A stretch of 64,000 bases of DNA from Trichuris trichiura (lineage: Eukaryota; Nematoda; Enoplea; Trichinellida; Trichuridae): assembly GCA_037903355.1 (NCBI GenBank), contig JBAJFE010000045.1, forward strand, positions 558,001-622,000. The letters are read 5' to 3'. The translations under genes and the position numbers were made by a program. The notes beneath the pieces were generated by a model. The model saw only the letters and a list, made by a program, of their open reading frames with translations. It was not told the DNA's origin and did no database searches. This document shows, one piece after another, positions 46,249 through 55,499 of the stretch. Numbering within the stretch: position 1 is the first letter of the stretch; the number at the start of each line of letters is the position of its first letter.

Positions 46249-47487
46249 CAGTGTTTCTCACGGTGGGACACGTGCCCCACCAGGGGGGTTCTTTTGAAAT
46301 CCAGGTGGGCCCAGAGCGCCAGGGGGCCCGCTAGGGGGCCCATTTGAGCTGCGTGGGGCACATGCCCCACCTGGGCCGTCGTGTTGTCGTGCATCGGAAG
46401 TTGAGGTTCGAGGGTGAGGTACTGTGCGTACTGGTTAAGATACTGTTGCATGCTATGCGTGATGCCGGCTACCCCCAATCCAGCACATGAACCAATCACC
46501 GCTCGTGAAAATGACCATTCAGAACACGCGACAGAAGGGATGGCATGTGTGTCACCGTGACCTTCCCGGCGTAGAGTTGGGTAAGAAAAACTTCCTGCTG
46601 AGAAGCATTTAGCGCAGAGCACACGGTTCACATCAGAGAATGGTTGTCCGCGTTATCAGAATGCGCCATAGTTTTTGCGATGTACTTGCACCTGCTTTAC
46701 GATTCAACCAGCGATTAGCACGTGTTCGCAGCTGCAGCTTGGTAGCAATGACTCTGCTTTAGAATTTTGTCAACGATTACCATCTCTTGCCCCGGCTCTG
46801 TGAAAAGTCGGCTCCCTTTTTCTTCCCTTTCTTTCCTCGCGTCTATTGTTCACGCAGCTACAATGCAAGCATACGCGTTAGCGACAGGGAATTGCCTGTG
46901 CTGCTCACATATTTTCTGGAAACACTTTGTCGGTACGGCTGCTTCTCTCCTATGCTCGTTTCAGTTTTGCAAGATGTCACTGCAAGAAGAGCTGCTGGAG
47001 TTGCAGTTGAACGTGGAGTTGAAGGGCAGGTTGTCACATGGTTGTCAGCAGTTCTGGCTGCAGAGAAATCCTAGAGTTGTACTGTGGCGTATGGGATGTG
47101 GTAAAAAAAGTTACTGGTTTATCTTCCCTCATCGAGTCTAGTGGAGCGCGCATTTAGTATCATTACGGACCTAATGACCAAGAAACACTGTCAGCTACAA
47201 ATAGTCAGACGCGGCGATCTCTGTTTGCGAGTTACCTCGATCGAGCCCAACATCGACAGGCTAGTTCGATTGCATCTGGGCGAGCCAAGCAGCTCTTGTT
47301 GACTTCTCGAAAAACAATTTGCAGAAATAAATCTGTACAGCTATAGTTGACCTTCTAGCGTTGCAATCATTTCAGCCAATCAGTGCGTTGAAATTGGCCA
47401 ATCAATGCGCTTGAAGTTGGCCAATCAGAATAGGGGGGCCCGGACGCTCGGAAGCGTTCTCAGGGGGCCCAAGCTTGAGAAACACTG
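46249..47487 (+). mobile_element. hAT element copy B, internally deleted
   Basis: This 1,239-bp element has the same TIR type (CAGTGTTTCTCACGG at the left, GCTTGAGAAACACTG at the right). A perfect 8-bp target duplication ACATAGAC lies at 46241-46248 and 47488-47495. It inserted next to the right end of copy A. The left part is GC-rich non-coding sequence. Only a C-terminal transposase remnant survives. Confidence 0.92.
46975..47302 (+). pseudogene. hAT transposase C-terminal remnant
   Basis: Reads SLQEELLELQLNVELKGR, then in shifted frames the dimerisation part (VERAFSIITDLMTKKHCQLQ, RRGDLCLRVTSIEPN), ending near a TGA at 47300. It is parallel to the last 100 residues of copy A but clearly diverged, so it belongs to a different subfamily. 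Frameshifts are present near 47140. Confidence 0.8.
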
Positions 47488-49654
47488 ACATAGACGATTC
47501 ACTGCTCGGGAAATTAACCAATCAGAACAGAGGACAATGATAGCGTCTAGTGGGCGATGGCAACATCTAGCAAACGATGGAGGGCAAAAGGTTGGGAAAC
47601 GCTGCCCTAAACGAAATATCAAAGTGTATGTTAGCGCAAAACGTTGAAGCATACTTAAACGAATGGAAAAGTACTTCAACGCAGCACTGCTGTTGCGGTA
47701 AAGTTTCAAGAAAGACATTTCGTTTAGCTTAAAACAACTAGAAATACGTGAACGAAGAAAAAAATGTGAAAGGAAAACAAAACAATGAACCTACCCACCG
47801 ACAAAGGTTTTCCCACTCTGCGGTCTAAAATCCGTTCCACATGCAAACAATACGTAGGCTGTACACACAACGATCAGCTGCCAAGCCAACAGAGCTCCAA
47901 CCAGGCAGTACTTCAATGCGCAGGCTCTTAGATCTACTGGCTGTAAGTAATTGCTATGCAACGCGAGAAATTGGAATCACCTAAAAGCAACCAATGCATG
48001 AACATTATTTTTCTTTGAATACTTGAGCGTCGGAGAGTATAAGTTAAGATGTTTTGCGCTAATCAGCAGACATGCAAACCTCACGTCTTCTCGGCCATGC
48101 GCCCCCAAAACATGCAGTAAATGAAGTTGTAAGCAAAGGCGGACAAGTAGCGTCGAGTTTAGATGACGTAGTTCTCCCATCGAAACGCAGCTATCTCGTT
48201 ATCGCGAACGGCACTTCCACTTGAGCCAACGGTCGAATGAGTTGTCCGCCATAGAGGAGCACATTAACAAGCAAAATATAAAACTCCCATTACGAAAGAA
48301 TGTTTCAACAAACACGTAAAGGTTTCTCCACTTTAAACAACTGAAGGGCGTATTAGTCATGAAACAAATACAAAGTGGTCGAAGTAAAAGTACATATGGG
48401 TGGTGCACCGAATAAGAAATGAAAGTTTAAATTTACCTTTGACTGGCCTTTTCCTCAGAAACGCAAGTGATGACCTCAAAGGGACGAACGAATGGCGGAT
48501 CATCAGAAGCGGCTCAGCATTGCACTCAGTTTATTGAAGTACAAAATAGAAACAGTTTTGCCCTGCAGGTTAGAAAATACCAATAGAGCTGCGCAAGTAC
48601 ACGAAAAGACGAGAGCCTGTTCCATGACCAGCAGCAATAAATGTCTGCCTTAAAGTTAGCCTCATCATTTATTGTAAACAAACCGAGCAATAGACAATTC
48701 ACGATATAAAATTTGTAGATAAGGACGGCTGACTCTGTTCGGAATTACGACCAATCTTAATTTCGAATTCTTTGCTATTTCGACTGTTCGATATCCTTTC
48801 GTTCCCAGGATTTCGGCTATTCGACATTTTGACCATTCGGTGTTTTCAAATTGTCTTCTGAGCTTCCGCTTTATGACCGCCGCCAGGAGAGCCAATAGCA
48901 CTCGCGGATCGTCTTTCATGCAGTCGTTTGGCCAGAAAAGTGGTTTTGCAAAATTTATTGACTTAGTCGCTGCACGTTCTCATGGAAGACGCTGAAAATA
49001 CGATACTGTCACTGCAGCAACCATCCTTTAATAGCACGTTTTGTAATCCGCTGAAATCCTACTGCTCTAAATTCTTTTTTTACACTCGCAAACGTTTCCC
49101 AACCATCCAAGTGATTGAAAAACTGTACTTACGCGTGTACATGCTTCCTGGACGATAAGGCCATGCAAGCGATTAACTAAAAACATTAAATCATTCTCAG
49201 AAACATTTTGCCCAAGTTTTGGATGTTACTCTGTAATTCAGAGCAATAGACATCGGTTAAAATGGTTTCACCGGACCTGAAAAATTTACGGCGGATCATA
49301 ACATCGTACAAGGAAAATCATTTTACGGTAGCGCACAGATCCATCCTCAGATTCGCATTTGTTGGGCTACTTCTGTTCAACCGCATAGCTCCTAGCTTTC
49401 TGTTGCTGCAAGGGTGCTAATTCTCTTTGCAAAACGAGATACGATCCGCAACGATTCTGTTTACCGAGGTTTCAGCAACTTTTCGCACTTGTTTGTCCTT
49501 CCGCCTTTCTGCTCATATGCCGAATCGGGTGCCACCCATGTCTATAGCATCATTATCTTATTAAACTGTCTGAGCTGCCAAATAATCATGTCGAAAAACT
49601 TCATGTTTACAGTAGAAACGATACAGTTGCAGAGCAGTTGCAGCAGCAGGCAGA

Positions 49655-49725
49655 GCAGTTGTCTCGTTTAATTACAGATACCAATACAGACAAAACACGG
49701 GAAAAGCCGTGGAAGATCTACCAAA
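49655..49725 (+). repeat. Third copy of the PLE-3-flanking repeat
   Basis: Shares the core CAGATACCAA..CAGACAA followed by GGGAAAAGCCGTGGAAGATC with 27937-28003, and with the complement of 25078-25146. It shows that this repeat exists without a PLE. Confidence 0.7.
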
Positions 49726-50739
49726 ACAATGAAACGCTATCCCGTTACGAAGCACCCCGTGCTCATGGAAGGAAGCTCTGTCAAGTGCTATATTACCTGC
49801 AGTGGTATTTGCGTGATTCTAACCGCCTGGAAGTGAATAGCAATAGAACAGAACTTCAGGGGTTCATTTTGCTACTCCTTGTAAAATGGGAAAGCATAGG
49901 AAGGGAAGGCCTAACAGCATTCATGGTGAGCGTTTAAAGATGCTTGTGCGACTTAAGCCCGTGCAACCCTGTTGTCAACAAATGCTGCCACGTGAAAACG
50001 TTGGTTCCTCAATATGCATTAAAACGCTTGATTGGAAAAGGACATTTCTGCAGGTAGAAACTCGGGAATGCAGGATGGAATGAAAGTTGGTTTCGCTGAA
50101 TCGTACATACGGAGACCATGAAAGCCACCCCATGGAGGCATATCGAACTGCAAGCAGGCAATGCACAAATACTGCGAGATCGAAAGGAAAACCGCATCGA
50201 AAGGACAATTTGGAAACACGGCTGGCGAAACATAGACCCGGAAATGTATGAAAAGGAGATTGCCCACTAGCGACAGTCATTAGCCGTTTGATAACATGTA
50301 TTGTTGTAAACCAAAGTAAATGTACCGCATGGAAAGGAAGCCACAAGGAATCGTGCCAGCATGAGAACTAAAGCGTCTCTAGAACGCGGCTGGCGAAACA
50401 ATGCATTCTCGCTTGAACCAAGGGAAGATCGTCTATTGACGGCATTCATAAGCCAGACACCAGGTGCCCTTAACACGAAGCACGCATCTAACTGTACGCA
50501 CGGAAAAAAACAGCATCCAAAAACAAAAGATCAAAAATAGAAGCGTTGAAGCGCTGCTGCTTACCGAAACTAAATCTAGCCACTTTCTATTGTTTAGCAG
50601 TTTGAAAGCAGTAGCGATGATAAACAATTCAAACGTCATGTTCACTTTATTCCGACGTTTCTGCGGTGCTAGCCTGCCTGTATGCTTTTGAACTCAAACA
50701 TATCTACTTAAATTATCTTGCCTGCTTTATCCCACGGCA

Positions 50740-50960
50740 AACGTTGGGTTTTTTTGGTGGTATGCCCTGCCGTCATACTGTAATTTTGTCTGCCTTCCTC
50801 GTCTATCCTTACGTAAGCTTACGCCTCAACATGAGGGCAGGTTTTAGTTTAAGCTTTAAGTAAGGGCAAAAAACGATAGCTAGCATTTTTGCCAGTAAGG
50901 GCAAAACTGGATGCTTGCCGTAAAGGAACCTGCATTTCTTAATCGTTGGGACAGACAACT
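50740..50960. repeat. Dispersed repeat, copy 1 (partner at 58250-58450)
   Basis: Both copies contain CCTTACGTAAGCCT-type palindromic sequence followed about 35 bp later by TTTAGTTTAAGCTTTAAGTAAG or a close variant. They show a moderate match over about 200 bp. The type of element is unknown. Confidence 0.55.
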
Positions 50961-51750
50961 GATAACTAACTGTATGTTTCTCCCGCCTTAATCAGCATTT
51001 TTAAGCATTCACCCTTCAGCTTAAAAATAATAAATCAGTTCTTCACCCCTTCGTTTTTGGCCAAAAGTAGCCATTGCTCGAACGGAGAAAGCCCTGTTGT
51101 CCTGGCTGCTAAACAGATTATCAGGCATTCACCTGCATTCCTCTTAGGTAGCGCCGAAGGGATTAGCAGCTGCAGGTTTAAATAAATTATTGGGGAAAGA
51201 GCCATCGAACATTCTCAGATTACGAAAGCGGCTGCACGGCCGTAACTACGTATACACTGACTTGGGGAATTTCCAGCTTACGAATTTTCTTTGCCCATTC
51301 ACCGCTCAGATTGAGTAAATCCCGTGAGAAGACGTTGTTCCATAGATTAAGCAAGCAATCAGTGAAGGACACTTCACCCTGTAGCTACTTTTGCCGGAAA
51401 CCAAAGAGTAAAGGCTCAGTAATTCTGCTGCCTGAATAGGAATTTCCGGCAGTCTAAAGTTCATAATTCCATCCTATATTTAAACGAAATGGATTTTCGC
51501 AACAACTCGCTTGAGAAACACTATTTAGCCGCAGCAAAACCCTCAAAATAGTAAACCTACAGTCGAAACCCTACGATACATTCGGCATAATTCCATGTCG
51601 CGAAACTTTTTCAGATTAGACGAACAGTTTGCCCAGTCTCGCTAAAGTCAAGTACTATTAGGGTAGAAAACAGTAGTTGCACATTACATGATAAAAATGC
51701 GCGATTGCACTGCCGTTACAAAGCGCAAGAAGATTCGCAGTCGATTTAGT

Positions 51751-51766
51751 GGCCCTGAAAAGGGCC
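51751..51766 (-). terminator. Histone mRNA 3' stem-loop
   Basis: The minus strand reads GGCCCTTTTCAGGGCC, a perfect match to the replication-dependent histone stem-loop consensus, preceded by AAAAC and followed by ACTAAA. It lies about 35 nt after the H2B stop codon. Confidence 0.93.
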
Positions 51767-51800
51767 GTTTTGGGTCATATGACAGCAACAGAGTTGCCGC

Positions 51801-52172
51801 CTACTTGGTGCTCATGTACTTGTTTACTGCCTTTGTCCCTTCGTTTACCGCGTGCATGCTGAGCTCACCCGGCAGCAAAAGGCGAACTGCAGCTTGGATC
51901 TCTCTTGCTCCAATAGTCTTGCGTTTGCTGTGCTGGGCCAGACGGGAAGCCTCCGATGCTATTCGATCAAACATGTCATTGACGAAGCTGTTCATGATCC
52001 ACAATGACTTGCTGCTTATTCCCAGTTCAGAATGGTATAACTTCAGCATCTTGTAAATGTAAATGCAGAACAACTCCTTCCTTTTCTTCCGTCTTTTCTT
52101 GTCACCACTGCTCTTTGTCACACGAGAGCTCCCAGCTTGCTTCACGTCTTCCTCTGTAGACTGTCCAGGCAC
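51801..52172 (-). CDS. Histone H2B-like, intact frame but apparent start-codon loss (GTG)
   Basis: The frame encodes an H2B of 123 residues if it begins at 52172: a basic N-terminal tail ([11 protein letters not shown]), the histone fold ([42 protein letters not shown]) and the C-terminal [15 protein letters not shown] and [11 protein letters not shown]. That length equals typical nematode H2B. However, the codon where Met is expected (before PGQS) is GTG, and no in-frame ATG precedes the histone fold. There is a TATA-like box about 45 nt upstream and a perfect histone stem-loop downstream. Several residues differ from canonical H2B (ELFC for ESYA; SELG for DTG). It is either a recent pseudogene, a copy using GTG, or a variant with a short 5' exon not seen here. 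It is divergent from a broken H2A. Confidence 0.8.
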   Translation of the reverse strand: MPGQSTEEDVKQAGSSRVTKSSGDKKRRKKRKELFCIYIYKMLKLYHSELGISSKSLWIMNSFVNDMFDRIASEASRLAQHSKRKTIGAREIQAAVRLLLPGELSMHAVNEGTKAVNKYMSTK

Positions 52173-52367
52173 CTCAAAAACTACGAGCAAAAATGACAAA
52201 TCCCCATACGACGGCGGTATAAATAGGCAGCTGGGAAGCCATCTGGGTTAGCGTTGACTAATCAGAATCGATCATTTAGACAGTAGCGGTTGTGTAGCTC
52301 ACCCGCGCACTATTTAAGCGGCGTACATTCCAGTGCACGCTTTTTTGCACTCATGCTTTTGTATGAG
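52173..52367. promoter_or_regulatory. Bidirectional H2B/H2A promoter region
   Basis: This separates the divergent H2B (-) and H2A pseudogene (+). A TATAAATA box at 52218-52225 reads TATTTATA toward H2B, about 45 nt from its presumed start. TATTTAAG at 52311-52318 lies about 50 nt before the H2A start. This is the usual head-to-head H2A/H2B arrangement. Confidence 0.55.
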
Positions 52368-52680
52368 ATGGTACGTTAAGACTGATCGCGGAAAGAAAGA
52401 GAAGGCGAAAAGTCCTAGCAGCACGCATTGGGCATGCAGTTTTTGATTGGTCGTATTGACCGTCTGCTTTGACGAGGGAATTTTGCTGAATGAATTGAAC
52501 CTAAAAACGGAGTGCCTGGCTGCCAACATACTAGGTAAGGGAAATTCTAGAGTTGCCCGGAAATGCAGACCGCGACAACAAAAAGTCAGGAATCATCCAA
52601 CGCCTTCTGTAGTTGGCCGTACGAAATGCCGAAGAACAGAGCAGATTTTTAGGTGGCTTGACAATTGCTAAAGATGGTGG
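52368..52680 (+). pseudogene. Histone H2A pseudogene 1
   Basis: From the ATG at 52368, traces of H2A run in order across all frames: DRGKKEKAKSPSS, then QFLIGRIDRLL, RGNFAE, EILELPGNADRDNKKSGII and LAVRNAEEQSRFLGGLTIA. Two CGA arginine codons have become TGA, there is a stop after RLL in the docking region, and at least two frameshifts occur. The C-terminal PNIQ segment is replaced by an unrelated perfect 10-bp hairpin at 52669-52695. Only the H2A ancestry is supported; it makes no functional histone. Confidence 0.9.
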
Positions 52681-52699
52681 CAAGTACCATCTTTAACAT

Positions 52700-53461
52700 G
52701 CAGTCCACCCGCAGAAAACAGGAGCTGCAATGTACCTGAAATAAAAGACGGTATTGTAGGGGATTAAATTCACTTTCCAGAAAACTTTAGTTACAGTAGT
52801 AATATCGAACCTGCTGGTCTTAAAATACTTCCTATTTTCAGCGTGCTAAAAGTGAGTGCTATTTATTAATTACTTCAGCTGCATATTTTTAGCTTCGAAT
52901 TACTATACTGTCGGCCGTTGTTATCCACGGTTAATTCGTCCAAAATTTTGAGCTTTTCACTGCGTTAAACTGAATCCGCGTTATATAGGATACCCTACGA
53001 AAATATCTAGCCGCTTATTTTGTTTTGTCCCCTTGAATGCCTTCCGGAACGGTTATCATACGTAGTGATCCTTCGAAGCTTGGTACTACGGAATGTAGCT
53101 ACGAAATGACCTCCATGAGGCTGCGCTTTTCCAATGGAGACAGCCATCGGAGTCCAGGCCGTTAGATACAAGAAGGGATGAAAGTAAGATGCCCTTTCCT
53201 TAAAAGCCTGGCAAACGCCTGCTTTAATGAGCTAAGCGATGTACTGGTGCGCGAATTGGGTACAGAGCAGGGGAAATATAAAACAAAGGCAGTAATAATA
53301 CTGAGCATCGCATAGAACACATCCACATAAAACAAAACGTCCACGGCAGAAACGTTTCGGGCATCAGGAATCATTTTACCCATTTTCTGTAGGTGGACGG
53401 AGATCCCCTGAAGAACGGGCATTTCTACGGTTTCCTGAGAACTTGTTGGCAGCGGAACTTC
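52700..53461. other. Sequence without a recognised gene
   Basis: AT-rich sequence. An 86-codon minus frame at 53162-53422 has a hydrophobic middle but no recognisable family. No RNA genes or histone remnants were seen. Confidence 0.4.
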
Positions 53462-53950
53462 TTACCTTAAAGTATTAGTCTTTGCAGCTGCCGGGGCTCC
53501 ATTTAAAAGCATTGTTATAGGGAGCTGTTTCTCCCTTTTCTTCGTTTCATCGAATAAATGTCGTAGCGGCTTCAACGAAACCGTTATTCCTCGCGTGCCC
53601 ATGACGCCACGTTCCATGGATGAATCGTATTGAGCAATCATATCTTTTAGGGCCTGAGCTTGCCGGAAAATACTGGCGAGATTTTGCAGTGCCAATGCAA
53701 GGGTATTTAAGCTCCTGCATCTTCCATAACGTCGTCGTCCCTACCCGTACGTGATTGCATCAGTTCTTCGAGTTTCTCGTTGGTGAACGGCTTTCCACAA
53801 TCTTCTATGTGCTCCCTGATCTCGTCCTGTATCATGTTGGTTAAACCCTCACCCCCAACTCATTGGCAATTTTTACTATGTCCATGACCTCATCGATGGC
53901 ACCTAAGTCCTCTCATTCACTGGCTGCGTCGTCCAGCAACCACAGACTGT
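53462..53950 (-). pseudogene. Tigger/pogo transposase C-terminal relic
   Basis: The minus strand reads an acidic segment (AIDEVMDIVKIANELG, then QDEIREHIEDCGKPFTNEKL), followed after a stop by IFRQAQALKDMIAQYDSSME and a KQLPITMLL end. That is the C-terminal pattern of Tigger/jerky transposases (...LKD.I.DADPSMER...QLPITMFF). The DNA-binding and DDE parts are absent. Confidence 0.75.
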
Positions 53951-54098
53951 TCTACGTTTTATCCCGTGTACTGCCGTGTAAGTGATGACGTCACTATTTC
54001 ACGCTGAACAAACCGAGTTGTATAGAATCCGCGGTGAACGAGAGCTGACTGTACTAACAGCGCGTTGCTTTTGCACGTAACATTTTGTTCAGTTTGGT

Positions 54099-54114
54099 GG
54101 TCCTGAAAAGGTCC
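54099..54114 (-). terminator. Decayed histone 3' stem-loop
   Basis: The minus strand reads GGACCTTTTCAGGACC, the histone stem-loop with one A-A mismatch in the stem. It lies about 30 nt after the H2A pseudogene 2 stop, at the normal distance. Confidence 0.8.
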
Positions 54115-54145
54115 ATTCCGGGTCAGCGAGAAGAACGAGCTCCTT

Positions 54146-54330
54146 TCAGTCTTTCTTGGCAACATTCTCCTCGCTCTTCTTCAGCAGAAACCTAACTTGA
54201 ATATTCGATAGTACGCCATCGTGAACAACTGTTACCCCTTTCAAGAATCTGCTCAGTTCTTCATGATTTCCCACGGCCAAAATGCAAATGCTGTGGGATG
54301 ATCTAGGTCATGAGTTCTCAGGTGTTTTCG
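54146..54330 (-). pseudogene. Histone H2A pseudogene 2, C-terminal part
   Basis: The end of H2A is readable: IIPQHLHF in one frame, then ILAVGNHEELSRFLKGVTVV, DGVLSNIQVRFLLKK and a Lys-rich tail to a TGA at 54146-54148. A stop replaces the Arg before IIP, and a frameshift separates HLHF from ILAV. The N-terminal half is not recognisable upstream. The associated stem-loop at 54099-54114 is also mutated. Confidence 0.85.
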
Positions 54331-55189
54331 TTCCATCGCTTTCTATGGAAAAAGTTTTTTAAAACCAATATTCGTGGGAAAAGTTTGCAAAAATGACTTC
54401 AACTCTTGTTGTCCCTGATGACCTCTCTGTGCTCTTTGAAACGCCTTATCCACTCTAGACAGCTGATTTAGATAGGGCACTACTTCCGTAAACCTGCTGC
54501 AAAGTTTGAATAATCCTCCTTAACTGTTAAGTAAATTTGGATAGAAATTTAATCAGTCAGTTCTGGCTCTAAAACAAAGATTTTCCGTTTCATGAAAAAA
54601 ATGATTACTTTAGGAGCAGCGTCAAGTAAGGTAATCTCTCCGTACAAGTCTGAAGATGGCGGAGATAAGATTAAACATGTTTTGTCCTATTGGTTGGAGT
54701 CCTGTTAGACACTGCACCGTTTTTCCGAGAACCTTCCCTACACCTCTTGTATTTTGTGAAGAAGGAGTTCACCGTACGATTGAGCTAATCGCGGTTGGTC
54801 ATGACCATAGTGAATAACAAAACCAAAAGGAAATCTGCCTGTTCCGATGATTCCACAGATCACAACAATTTTCAATTATTAGACGTACTTTCGCTGAGGA
54901 AAACTGAAAGCCCATAGACAAGGAAAACGTTGCTGAGAATTGGAAATTCAAAATATAAGTGTGCTAATTCACAATAATAATTATTTGACTCACAGGAAAT
55001 GAAATCTTCAGGACATGACTTCGATAATTTGCAAACTAATTCAATCATTCCGCAACCAATAGTGCTTTGCTTCACCAGTAGTTTTTGAACGTGAACAGCA
55101 ATTATAAGATGTGGAGGTGCGCTGTCGCCTGTGTGAACAGCTGGCACTCTTAGGCCAGCCTCTCTGATAGCCTTCCTGCGCTAAGGATA
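54331..55189. other. Sequence without a recognised gene
   Basis: No gene, repeat or RNA was recognised between the second and third H2A pseudogenes. The missing N-terminal part of pseudogene 2 was looked for here without success. Confidence 0.4.
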
Positions 55190-55494
55190 ATTCAGCACAG
55201 TTCTTCTTGTGTGATTCCCAATGCCCCTGCGCAAGGTCCCCATCGCCCTTTTTGAGAACCTATAGTCTATGGCAATTTGTTGTTACGAGCTGCGTTCCCC
55301 TTTAGGTCCAGGATATCAGTTGGCAAATATTCAAGGAACGCAGTGAGGCACACACGAGCCGCAGCGCCAACTTTTTCAGCAAAGTTTCCCTGCCAAAGCA
55401 GACAGTGTATATGACCAACCAAAAACTGCACCACTGTTCTGCTGCTACGACTCTTCGACTTCCCTAGACTTTTCCTGGTTTTCTGCTACCAGTC
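55190..55494 (-). pseudogene. Histone H2A pseudogene 3
   Basis: The minus strand reads a basic start (KTGSRKPGK), then [37 protein letters not shown] and [15 protein letters not shown] before a stop. These correspond to the H2A segments around [30 protein letters not shown] and GNAARDNKK. A weaker trace of the C-terminal part follows to about 55190. The start ATG is missing, and stops lie in the N-terminal tail and after NNK. Confidence 0.88.
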
Positions 55495-55499
55495 TTCAC

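Larger units (their letters stand above)
47496..51750. other. Sequence without a recognised gene; repeat fragments
   Basis: A further hAT-like end (AAAGGTTGGGAAACGCTG) lies at about 47590-47607. A copy of the PLE-3-flanking repeat lies at 49655-49725. Two copies of GGCTGGCGAAACA lie about 170 bp apart near 50220 and 50390. A segment at 50740-50960 resembles 58250-58450. No gene-like frame has a recognisable domain. Confidence 0.4.

Noticed and set aside
54872..55147. Possible mariner-type transposase fragment (HTGDSAPPHL)
   Set aside because: The resemblance to the HDNAPSH motif is limited to a few residues, and the flanking sequence does not follow the family pattern.
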